From Cocleimonas flava (lineage in GTDB: Bacteria; Pseudomonadota; Gammaproteobacteria; Thiotrichales; Thiotrichaceae): 64,000 nucleotides of DNA. Positions 51,104 to 58,829 of this stretch are shown here, one piece after another. The stretch's first letter is position 1, and each line of letters begins with the position of its first letter. The stretch spans positions 1,179,351 to 1,243,350 of the forward strand of contig NZ_SMFQ01000002.1 in assembly GCF_004339015.1 (NCBI RefSeq), written 5' to 3'. Below the pieces are notes generated by a model, which saw only the letters and a program-made list of their open reading frames with translations, had not been told where the DNA came from and searched no databases. The translations under genes were made by a program, and so were the position numbers.

Positions 51104-52855
51104 GTGATTGATTTAGAGAAGAAATTATTAGAAGTGAACCCATCTCTGGCAGATAAGCCGGGCTCAAATTTGTTTTTTAAAACAATCAGGCATTTGTTTC
51201 GAGAAAAGGAGATTAATCGATTTATTGCCGAAAACCAGCATCTAGTGGGCTTTGCTTTTTTGGATAAAGTGCTGCAACACTTTAATTTTACCTATCAGGC
51301 TACTGCTAAATCTTACGACAATATTCCTGCAGAAGGCAGAGTCATTATCGTTGCCAACCATCCCATTGGTTCGCTAGATGGGCTGGCATTGCTGAAAATG
51401 GTTCGATCTGTACGACACGATGTGAAAGTGGTCGCCAATGAATTGCTATCGCAGATCAAGCCCCTAGAATCCTTATTACTTCCTGTTGAAGTCATGTCTG
51501 GCAAGGCTGCTTTCAGAGTGCAATTAAAAAGCATGATTCAAGTACTGGAAAACGAACAGGCGTTGATTATTTTTCCTGCGGGTGAAGTATCCCGAGTGAA
51601 GCCAAATGGCGTAAGAGATGGCAAGTGGAAAACAGGTTTTTTGAAGCTGGCTCGGCGTACGGGTTCGCCAGTATTGCCGGTGTTTGTTAACGCAAAAAAT
51701 TCGGCTTTATTTTACAGCATGTCTACGATTTATAAGCCTCTGGGCACAGCGATGCTAGTACATGAGATGTTTAATAAGGAAAATAAACAATTAAACATTC
51801 ATGTGGGCAAGCCGATTCCTGTTTCAGAATTAATCAGTTCTGATCTGCCCGACAAGCGTATTGCCAAGTTAGTTAAAAAGCAGTTATATCGATTGTCTGG
51901 TAAAAACAAACTGCCGCTGTTTAACACGATACAGACTATTGTTCATCCTGCCAGAAGAAAGGCGTTAAAGACTGCGCTTTATCAAGCACCATTATTGGGG
52001 GAAACGGATGATGGTAAGAAAATATTTCTTTACGATTACGCCGCAGATTCGCCTGTTATTCACGAAATTGGCAGACTTCGCGAATTGAGTTTTCGTTCTG
52101 TCGAAGAAGGTACGGGGAACTCAATAGATATCGATAAGTACGACAGTTATTACCGCCATCTAGTGCTATGGGATGACAACGACTTAGAAATCGTCGGTGC
52201 ATACCGTATTGGTGAATGTGCAAAAATCATCAATGATAAAGGCGTTGCGGGGCTCTACTCGAGCACCTTATTTAGATTTGAAGAAGCATTTACAGACCAT
52301 CTGCCAGAAGCGATCGAATTAGGTCGTAGTTTTGTGCAGCCGCGTTACTGGGGTAAGAGAAGCCTTGATTACTTATGGTTCGGAATAGGTGCTTATTTAC
52401 GCCATAACCCGAACATCAAATACCTGTTCGGTCCTCTTAGCTTGTCTCAAGCTTATTCACGACAGCCTACGGAACTAATCTTGTCTTTTTATAATCTACA
52501 GTTCTCCGCTAAACAAAGAATGGCGTCTGCAATGAAACCGTTTGAATTGACGCCTCAGGTTTTAGCGATTGCGGATGAGGATTTTTCTGGTGAATACAAA
52601 ACCAGTTTCAAACGTTTGAATAAAAAACTCAAACACTATGGAGTCAAAGTCCCAACCTTATACAAACAATACTCAGAAATATGCAAGCCAGGAGGTTGCC
52701 AGTTCATTGCTTTTAACATTGATGCAGAGTTCAACTACTGCATAGATAGCTTGATTCTGGTAGATCTTGAGCAAATGAAAGAAAAAAGAAAGAAACGCTA
52801 TTTAGGAGATATATCCAATGAAAACAAAAATATTGAAGAAAAGAAAACCGCTTAA
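51104..52855 (+). CDS. PlsC-GNAT fusion acyltransferase (OlsF/OlsB-related)
   Basis: 583 residues from GTG at 51104 with AAGG 10 nt upstream. The N-terminal half is a lysophospholipid acyltransferase: acceptor motif ANHPIGSLDG (His86, Asp92; HX5D spacing), FPAGEVSR, PVLPVFV. The C-terminal half is an OlsB-type N-acyltransferase (LRELSFRSVEEGTG, YRHLVLWDDNDLEIVGAYRIG, ELGRSFVQPRYWG). This two-domain form recalls OlsF, which makes ornithine/glutamine lipids, but in OlsF the domain order and acceptor motif should be checked. It could alternatively make another amino lipid. The tiny basic gene below overlaps its end. Confidence 0.85.
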   Translation: MIDLEKKLLEVNPSLADKPGSNLFFKTIRHLFREKEINRFIAENQHLVGFAFLDKVLQHFNFTYQATAKSYDNIPAEGRVIIVANHPIGSLDGLALLKMVRSVRHDVKVVANELLSQIKPLESLLLPVEVMSGKAAFRVQLKSMIQVLENEQALIIFPAGEVSRVKPNGVRDGKWKTGFLKLARRTGSPVLPVFVNAKNSALFYSMSTIYKPLGTAMLVHEMFNKENKQLNIHVGKPIPVSELISSDLPDKRIAKLVKKQLYRLSGKNKLPLFNTIQTIVHPARRKALKTALYQAPLLGETDDGKKIFLYDYAADSPVIHEIGRLRELSFRSVEEGTGNSIDIDKYDSYYRHLVLWDDNDLEIVGAYRIGECAKIINDKGVAGLYSSTLFRFEEAFTDHLPEAIELGRSFVQPRYWGKRSLDYLWFGIGAYLRHNPNIKYLFGPLSLSQAYSRQPTELILSFYNLQFSAKQRMASAMKPFELTPQVLAIADEDFSGEYKTSFKRLNKKLKHYGVKVPTLYKQYSEICKPGGCQFIAFNIDAEFNYCIDSLILVDLEQMKEKRKKRYLGDISNENKNIEEKKTA

Positions 52856-52964
52856 ACGCATCAAAAAAATTAAATACCGTTTTTGGAATGAGTTGCGCGA
52901 AGCTCAATCAAAACAGTTCGTGAAGTCTAATGATGAAGAAAGGTGTGATAGACGCCTACTGTGA
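52818..52964 (+). CDS. 48-residue highly basic small protein
   Basis: ATG at 52818 overlaps the last 38 nt of the acyltransferase gene in another frame. AGGAG at 52804-52808, 9 nt upstream, is one of the best ribosome sites in the window. The N-terminal half is extremely basic (KTKILKKRKPLKRIKKIKYR), the C-terminal half mixed charge with one Cys. It may bind RNA, DNA or acidic lipid. I do not recognise a family. Confidence 0.55.
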   Translation: MKTKILKKRKPLKRIKKIKYRFWNELREAQSKQFVKSNDEERCDRRLL

Positions 52965-53027
52965 TTATTTCTATCGATATTGATAACACTTATTGATTCA
53001 GAATGATTCAGGCGTTATCTTCATGAT

Positions 53028-54536
53028 ATGACAAAATCTAGTGATATTGAGCAAAGGAAATACCCCGAAATGATTGCTGCGGTAGACCTTGGCTCAAACA
53101 GTTTTCACCTAATTGTAGCGCGCGTTGATGAACATGGTAATTTTTCCATGGTTGATCAAATGAAAGAAATGGTGCGCTTACGAGGTGGTCTTGACGAATA
53201 CAATAATATGGACAGGGCAGTCGCGCAAAACGCACTGGAATGTCTGCAACGTTTTGGTGATCGTGTTCGGCATTTAAAATCATCAGCGGTCAAAGCGGCG
53301 GGTACCAATACACTGCGCACCATGAATAACTCCACAGAGTTTCTGCGTAAGGCAAACAAAGCACTCGGTCATCGTATTGATATTATTCCGGGGCGTGAAG
53401 AAGCTCGTCTGGTTTATCTGGGCGTATCGCATACCTTATCCGATGATGAAGGCAAGCAGCTGGTCGTTGATATTGGTGGTGGTAGTACCGAGTTTATTGT
53501 CGGCAAAAAATTTGAGCCTAAACGTCTAGAGAGCCTTAATTTCGGTTCGGTCAGTGTCACTAAACGATTTTTCCCCAATGGTGATTTGAGTCCAGCTAAT
53601 TGGCAGACGGCAAATACCGTTTTACGCCTTGAGATAATGCCGATTCAACGCGAGTATTCTCAACAAAACTGGAAGCGTGCAATAGGTTCTTCGGGAACGA
53701 TCAAGGCTACGCTGGCTATTATTCAGGAACTTGAACTGGGCCGGTTTGTGATAACGCTAGAGGGTTTATACGAAATTCGGGATAGATTAATCGCTATTGG
53801 CAATACCGACGATATAAATTTACCTGGGTTAAATCAAAACCGCGCGCCTGTGTATGCGGGTGGACTTGCTGTGATCATCGCAGTGTTTGAGGCATTGAGC
53901 ATAGAAGAAATGACTGTGTCTGAAGGGGCACTGCGTGAAGGTTTGCTCTACGATATGCTCGGGCGAATAAATCACGAAGATGTCCGTGATCGTTCTGTAA
54001 AAGACCTGATGAGTCGATTTAATATCGATGTTGAGCACGCAGAGCAAGTGAAGAAAACGGCATTGCATTGCTTTTCTCAGGTTAGAAAAGACTGGAGCTT
54101 GAATAAAAAGCGTAGCAATACACTGGCCTGGGCGGCAGATTTGCACGAGTTGGGCATGAGCATTACCCACGATAAACATCAATTACAAGGTGCGCATATT
54201 CTGGATCATGCTGATATACCCGGTTTTAACCAGAGACGTCAGCATTGGTTGGCGGTCATGGTGCAAACGCATCGTAAAAAAATAGAAAGCGAAATATTCG
54301 ACACCTTGCTAGAAGATGACCGTCAAACGATCATCTATCTCTGTGTGCTATTACGTATTTCAGTATTATTGCATCGTTCCAGACAGGATAAAGAAATCCT
54401 GCCGACTGTTACTGCGTCAAAAAACAGTATGCATATCACTTGTTCTAAGTCGCTTAAAGATCAGGCATTGTTAGAAGCAGACCTGACTCAAGAAAAAGTG
54501 TGGTTAGAGAAAATAGGCTTTAATTTAACCTTTTAG
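53028..54536 (+). CDS. ppx: Ppx/GppA phosphatase
   Basis: 502 residues, close to E. coli Ppx (513) and GppA (494). Actin-like fold: AAVDLGSNSFHLIVARV (first phosphate loop), GREEARLVYLGV and DIGGGSTEFIVG (second phosphate loop), GSSGTIKA. C-terminal HD-like helical domain (about 320-500; AWAADLHELGMSITHDKHQLQGAHIL). It hydrolyses polyphosphate or pppGpp; sequence alone does not separate Ppx from GppA. No ppk gene is adjacent, which makes the symbol tentative. Confidence 0.9.
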   Translation: MTKSSDIEQRKYPEMIAAVDLGSNSFHLIVARVDEHGNFSMVDQMKEMVRLRGGLDEYNNMDRAVAQNALECLQRFGDRVRHLKSSAVKAAGTNTLRTMNNSTEFLRKANKALGHRIDIIPGREEARLVYLGVSHTLSDDEGKQLVVDIGGGSTEFIVGKKFEPKRLESLNFGSVSVTKRFFPNGDLSPANWQTANTVLRLEIMPIQREYSQQNWKRAIGSSGTIKATLAIIQELELGRFVITLEGLYEIRDRLIAIGNTDDINLPGLNQNRAPVYAGGLAVIIAVFEALSIEEMTVSEGALREGLLYDMLGRINHEDVRDRSVKDLMSRFNIDVEHAEQVKKTALHCFSQVRKDWSLNKKRSNTLAWAADLHELGMSITHDKHQLQGAHILDHADIPGFNQRRQHWLAVMVQTHRKKIESEIFDTLLEDDRQTIIYLCVLLRISVLLHRSRQDKEILPTVTASKNSMHITCSKSLKDQALLEADLTQEKVWLEKIGFNLTF

Positions 54537-54678
54537 CGGTTATTATTCTGCATAAAAGACGCTTTGGTCATTAAGATCATCATTTCGTCTACTAAAATTA
54601 CCATTTCATGGTTTTTTACTGAATACTTATGCACTGATTGTCTACACAGTAATACAGACAACATAACCGGGGCAATTC

Positions 54679-55728
54679 ATGAAAAAGATCGCAATCATTA
54701 TCGCGGACCTAGATTTAGGTGGCGGACAACGTGTGGCAATTAATCTTGCTAATGCTTTAGCGAAAGAAAATGAGGTTAGTATCGTTATTTTTCAGGATGA
54801 CGATATACACTACGATGCTCCCGGAAAGTTGATTCATCTGGATTGCCCACAAAAAGACAACATTATTGGTAAAGCATTCAATGTTTTGAAACGTGCCTAT
54901 CGTTTAAGAAAGCTGATTAAAAAAGAAAAGTTTAATCATGTTTATGGCTTTATGGAAACCGCTAACTTCCCGACAGCTTTGGTCTTTAATGACGCTGCAC
55001 TGTCCGTGCATTGTAACCCTCGTGAACTCAGCTTCTTCGAATCTACACTTGTGAAGCTTACTTATCCTCGGGTTAAGAATATTATCGCGGTCTCTGAAGA
55101 TGTTGCCTCAATACTCAAAACAGATTATTCATTGAGTAATGTTTCTCGTATTTATAATCCGGTTGATGTGGAAGACATTGTTGCGCAGGTCGAAAAACCT
55201 TATGAACATCCAAAGCCTTATATCGTTGCACTGGGCAGATTCCACGAAGTAAAACGCTACGACTTGCTAATCAATGCATACGCTAACAGCAAGATGAAGG
55301 AGGACTGTGACCTGATTATTGTGGGTGATGGTGACCTGCGAGAAGATCTGGAACGTCAGGTAAATTCATTACAAATCCATCATAAAGTGCATTTTGTAGG
55401 AACCCAAAGCAATCCTTTTCCCTATCTCGCCGGTGCTAAATTCCTGACATTAACTAGTCGTACCGAAGCATTTCCGATGGTTCTTATTGAAGCTTTGGCA
55501 CTTAAAACGCCTGTGGTTGCGACTGATTGCCCGACAGGGCCAAGAGAGATCGTTCGTCATGGTGAAAATGGTCTACTGGTCGAAAATGAAAATACCGAGG
55601 CTTTTACCCAAGCCATAGACGACTTGTTTTATAACGAGCTTATGCTGCAAAAGTTTAGAAATAATGCAATCGATTCGATTCAACACCTTTCTGGTGGTGT
55701 TATCGCGAAAGAGTGGTTATCACTTTAA
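54679..55728 (+). CDS. family 4 glycosyltransferase
   Basis: 349 residues, GT-B fold. N-terminal DLDLGGGQRVAINLANALA, inter-domain VALGRFHEVKRYDLLINAYA, nucleotide-sugar site LTSRTEAFPMVLIEALALKTPVVATDC (motif EAFPMVLIEAL with the second Glu) and PTGPREIVRHGENGLLV. It resembles GalNAc/N-acetylglucosaminyl transferases of LPS or capsule synthesis, but there are no other sugar genes nearby. Isolated; donor and acceptor unknown. Confidence 0.88.
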   Translation: MKKIAIIIADLDLGGGQRVAINLANALAKENEVSIVIFQDDDIHYDAPGKLIHLDCPQKDNIIGKAFNVLKRAYRLRKLIKKEKFNHVYGFMETANFPTALVFNDAALSVHCNPRELSFFESTLVKLTYPRVKNIIAVSEDVASILKTDYSLSNVSRIYNPVDVEDIVAQVEKPYEHPKPYIVALGRFHEVKRYDLLINAYANSKMKEDCDLIIVGDGDLREDLERQVNSLQIHHKVHFVGTQSNPFPYLAGAKFLTLTSRTEAFPMVLIEALALKTPVVATDCPTGPREIVRHGENGLLVENENTEAFTQAIDDLFYNELMLQKFRNNAIDSIQHLSGGVIAKEWLSL

Positions 55729-55847
55729 GCAAGTCTCTTTTACAAGGACTGAAATATTAGGACTAAAATATTCGACTGGGAATAAGATATTCAATCTTCT
55801 TCTGTTCTATCGGTTGTGCTACATTCATTTTAAAAATGGAGCATTTC

Positions 55848-56636
55848 ATGAAAAATAAAAGACACCTCCCCACTTACAGGGCTTTTTTTGCATTGGCTTT
55901 AACATGCCTGTTTTCAGTGACCTCTGTGTTTGCCAGTGATCTTGAGAAAGAAAAGCGCTGGGCAGAACAAATCAGTGATTCTTTGTTTGATGGCGAAGCG
56001 ATAGAGTTGAACGATGGTAGTAATGACTTCTTAGCTATCGATACGCGTGCAGACGAACCAAGTGATGTGGCTGTAATCGTGATCCATGGTATTGGTATTC
56101 ATCCAGATTGGGAAACCGTCGTAAAGCCACTGCGTGTTGAGTTAGCAGAAAAGGGTTGGAATACGCTCTCACTGCAGATGCCAGTTCTTGCAAATGATGC
56201 AGACAGTGAAGACTACGAACCCTTGATGAAAGAAGTACCTGCCAGAATTGATGCGGGGATTCGGTATCTGGCTAAGGAAGGCGCAAAGAAAGTAGTAATC
56301 GTTGCGCATAGTCTGGGCGCACGCATGGCTAACTACTACTTATCGCATAAAAAAGTCTATAAAGAAGCGCATACAGAAACGCCGATAGTTGCTTATATTG
56401 GTATTGGAATGAATACAGATAATGAGCAGTTTCTAAAAAACATTAAAATTCCGGTTTTAGATTTATATGGGGAAAAAGATCTGGAAGGTGTGTTGAGTTC
56501 AACAGAGACTAGAAAACAGGCAGCCTCACAAAACAAAGGATACAAACAGCAGAAAATTGCAGGCGCAAATCACTTCTTTGAGGGCCACGATGATGATTTG
56601 GTGAATGCAGTGGTTATAGAGTTACAAAAATATTAG
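55848..56636 (+). CDS. DUF3530-like alpha/beta hydrolase, secreted
   Basis: 262 residues from ATG at 55848 (GGAG 7 nt upstream; an earlier in-frame ATG at 55836 overlaps that site). Signal peptide FFALALTCLFSVTSVFA. Alpha/beta-hydrolase: oxyanion strand VIVIHGIGIHPDW, nucleophile Ser in VAHSLGARMA, acid Asp in DLYGEKD, His in GANHFFEGHDD. Substrate unknown. The beginning of the signal peptide (HLPTYRAFF) is encoded by dispersed repeat copy 15 in terminator orientation, only 5 codons after the start. Confidence 0.85.
   Translation: MKNKRHLPTYRAFFALALTCLFSVTSVFASDLEKEKRWAEQISDSLFDGEAIELNDGSNDFLAIDTRADEPSDVAVIVIHGIGIHPDWETVVKPLRVELAEKGWNTLSLQMPVLANDADSEDYEPLMKEVPARIDAGIRYLAKEGAKKVVIVAHSLGARMANYYLSHKKVYKEAHTETPIVAYIGIGMNTDNEQFLKNIKIPVLDLYGEKDLEGVLSSTETRKQAASQNKGYKQQKIAGANHFFEGHDDDLVNAVVIELQKY
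55861..55889 (+). repeat. dispersed G-run repeat, copy 15 (inside DUF3530 gene)
   Basis: C-rich sense strand, core variant AAGTGGGGAGGTG on minus (55863-55875), then ACAGGGC and T7. In terminator orientation 13 nt after the start codon. Confidence 0.8.
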
Positions 56637-56670
56637 TGTCAGAGTTCTGTTTGAACAATAAAACGATACA

Positions 56671-56698
56671 AAAAAGCCGACGATAACGTCGGCTTTTT
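56671..56698. terminator. bidirectional terminator
   Basis: 12-bp perfect stem AAAAAGCCGACG / CGTCGGCTTTTT with ATAA loop, between convergent DUF3530 and DsrE2-like genes. Confidence 0.92.
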
Positions 56699-56726
56699 AA
56701 TGTTCGATTGCGATTACTGTAGCTAG

Positions 56727-57239
56727 TTAGATGTATAAACAGATATCTGACTCGCCAGCAAAATCAAAGAAAGTTGCTGCACCTACATAGTCCAGACCAT
56801 CCATAAAATCTTTTTCTGCATCAAAGCCGAAGAGATCAACCGTCATCTGACACGCGAGAAATCTAACTTCTGCTTCCTGACATAACTCACGCAATTCCGA
56901 GATTGAAGCCACACCATTATTGGAAATCGTCTTCTTCATTAAGGTCGTCGCAATGGCTTCGTAGCCAGGTAGGTTCGACTGAATAATATTAGGAATATTC
57001 CAGTTAATATCCTTGAACCATTTTGGTCCCACTGGCATTTTCATCGGCATACCAGGATTTCCAAGTGGGCTAACTTGTAGATCACTGATGTCTTTCTTTA
57101 AAAGTTGTAGGCCATAAAATGTACAAAAAACTTCTACTTCATAACCTAAAGCAGCCGCTGTTGATGCCAGAATAAAAGGAGGGTAAGCCCAGTCCAGTGT
57201 GCCTTTAGTGGCGATAATAGCTAGTTTTTTCTGCTCCAT
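56727..57239 (-). CDS. DsrE2-like peroxiredoxin-family protein
   Basis: 170 residues. DsrE/F-like fold: LAIIATKGTLDWAYPPFILASTAAALGYEVEVF (motif KGTLDWAYPPFILAS), the loop NPGMPMKMPVGPKWF, and the conserved cysteine in FLACQMTVDLFGF that accepts sulfur in related DsrE2/TusA systems. Here no TusA gene is adjacent. C-terminal GLDYVGAATFFDFAGESDICLYI places a second Cys near the end. Suggests sulfane-sulfur traffic in a sulfur-oxidising organism. Confidence 0.88.
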   Translation of the reverse strand: MEQKKLAIIATKGTLDWAYPPFILASTAAALGYEVEVFCTFYGLQLLKKDISDLQVSPLGNPGMPMKMPVGPKWFKDINWNIPNIIQSNLPGYEAIATTLMKKTISNNGVASISELRELCQEAEVRFLACQMTVDLFGFDAEKDFMDGLDYVGAATFFDFAGESDICLYI

Positions 57240-57441
57240 TTTTCTACCTCTGAAATTATATGTTTATATCGTAATTTGCCCGAGTATAACAGAAAACAAT
57301 AATATTCTGAAATACTATAATACATTGTGTGTATAGAATGTATTAATTGCAATATAGCGTCGATTACATAAATATAACGGACAATTTTTATTGCTAGATG
57401 CATAATCAATCGGCAAGTAATTTTAACAGGCATATAGACAA

Positions 57442-58176
57442 ATGAGAGTTTCGCGTTTTTATCAGGAAGGTGACATAAAAGTGGGTGAAGAATTGGCGTT
57501 AACTCAGGCCAATCATCGTCATGCAGTGCAAGTGTTACGCTTAAAAGAAGGAGATGATCTGATTCTCTTTAATGGACAATCAGGAGAATATGCGGCAAAA
57601 GTAAGTGCGACAGATAAGCGAAATTCACAAGTGATTGTGGAAGACTACGATCCTGTAAATCGCGAATCATCACTTTCAATTTCCTTAATATTGGCGAATA
57701 TCAAGCCTGATAAAATGGATTTTGCGATTCAAAAAGCCGTTGAACTGGGTGTTTCTACGATTCAACCGATGTATACAAAACGCAGTGTCATAAAACTCAA
57801 AAGCAACCGCCTCGAAAAAAAGATGCAACATTGGCAAGGCGTTATCATTGCGGCTTGTGAGCAATCAGGGCGAACTGCTATCCCTGCAATAAAAGAACCC
57901 TGTGATTTTGACGAAATTTTCTCTGCTTATGATGGGACTACTCAAATTTCAATGCTGCCTGGTTCGGAAAATAAAATACAACAAATGAAACTCGATGAGA
58001 GCCATAACGGAGTATCGATAATTATTGGGCCAGAAGGTGGCTTTAGCAATGAAGAAGAGCAATTGATGCAATCAAAAAATGTTCAATCTGTGAATTTTGG
58101 TAAACGGATATTACGTGCAGAGACTGCCGTAGTAGCTGGTATAACTGCATGTCAGATGGCCTGGGGTGATTTGTAA
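57442..58176 (+). CDS. rsmE: 16S rRNA m3U1498 methyltransferase
   Basis: 244 residues. N-terminal PUA-like domain (HAVQVLRLKEGDDLILFNGQSG), then SPOUT knot: KPDKMDFAIQKAVELGVSTIQP (motif QKAVELGV), AACEQSGRTAIPAI, IIGPEGGFSNEEEQL and RILRAETAVVAGITACQ. It methylates U1498 of 16S rRNA. Transcribed alone; upstream 200 bp separates it from the divergent DsrE2-like gene. Confidence 0.97.
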   Translation: MRVSRFYQEGDIKVGEELALTQANHRHAVQVLRLKEGDDLILFNGQSGEYAAKVSATDKRNSQVIVEDYDPVNRESSLSISLILANIKPDKMDFAIQKAVELGVSTIQPMYTKRSVIKLKSNRLEKKMQHWQGVIIAACEQSGRTAIPAIKEPCDFDEIFSAYDGTTQISMLPGSENKIQQMKLDESHNGVSIIIGPEGGFSNEEEQLMQSKNVQSVNFGKRILRAETAVVAGITACQMAWGDL

Positions 58177-58385
58177 TTATTATTACCGGTCGCTGTGCTT
58201 ATGTCTGTTTGCAGTGTTTTTCGTCAACAAATCAACAATTGTAGAAGCGTGTTGTGCTTAATTATGCTTTTATCAACACGTGGGAGAGTGTGCGTTCGAG
58301 AGAGTTACTTTATTTTTATAGATATGAAGTGCTTTCAAGTTGAAGTATGGAAATGATATTAATCAATAAGCCTATGGAGACGACT

Positions 58386-58829
58386 ATGATTACGCGACTA
58401 ATTGCAGGTACTGTATCGACTTTGATCACTTTGTGTTTGATAGCTACAACGAATGTGGCTATTGCAGCAGACAAAACAAGTGCTGATATTGGTAAAAAAG
58501 AATTTTTGAATAACTGTGCTGTATGCCATGGTATAACGGGTAAAGGCGATGGTTCTTTTGTTGAATTATTAAAAAAGGCGCCATCTGACCTAACCCTAAT
58601 CAGCAAACGCAATGGCGGCGTTTACCCCTTAATTAAAGTGTATAACCTAATATCAGGAGTCGACAGAATTGCTTCCCATGGAACGCTGGAAATGCCGATT
58701 TGGGGTGAACGATATAATCAAGAGATCGTTAAGGAAGTTGGACCAATGAATACTGGACCAAGTCCATCAGTTCGTGAGCGAATTCTTGAATTAGTTTTCT
58801 ATATCGGAACTCTTCAGCAAAACCCTTGA
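58386..58829 (+). CDS. periplasmic monoheme cytochrome c
   Basis: 147 residues from ATG at 58386 (GGAGA 7 nt upstream); an ATG at 58347 is in frame but has no ribosome site. Signal peptide LIAGTVSTLITLCLIATTNVAIA. Heme motif CAVCH (44-48) and Met in LEMPIWG. Class I cytochrome c, electron carrier or subunit of unknown complex. It ends 16 nt inside the 3' end of lhr on the other strand. Confidence 0.9.
   Translation: MITRLIAGTVSTLITLCLIATTNVAIAADKTSADIGKKEFLNNCAVCHGITGKGDGSFVELLKKAPSDLTLISKRNGGVYPLIKVYNLISGVDRIASHGTLEMPIWGERYNQEIVKEVGPMNTGPSPSVRERILELVFYIGTLQQNP

Noticed and set aside
57315-57345. TGTATA and TGTATT upstream of the DsrE2-like gene as a sixth LitR site
   Set aside because: The two hexamers are 9 bp apart, not 11 or 21, and the region is simply AT-rich.
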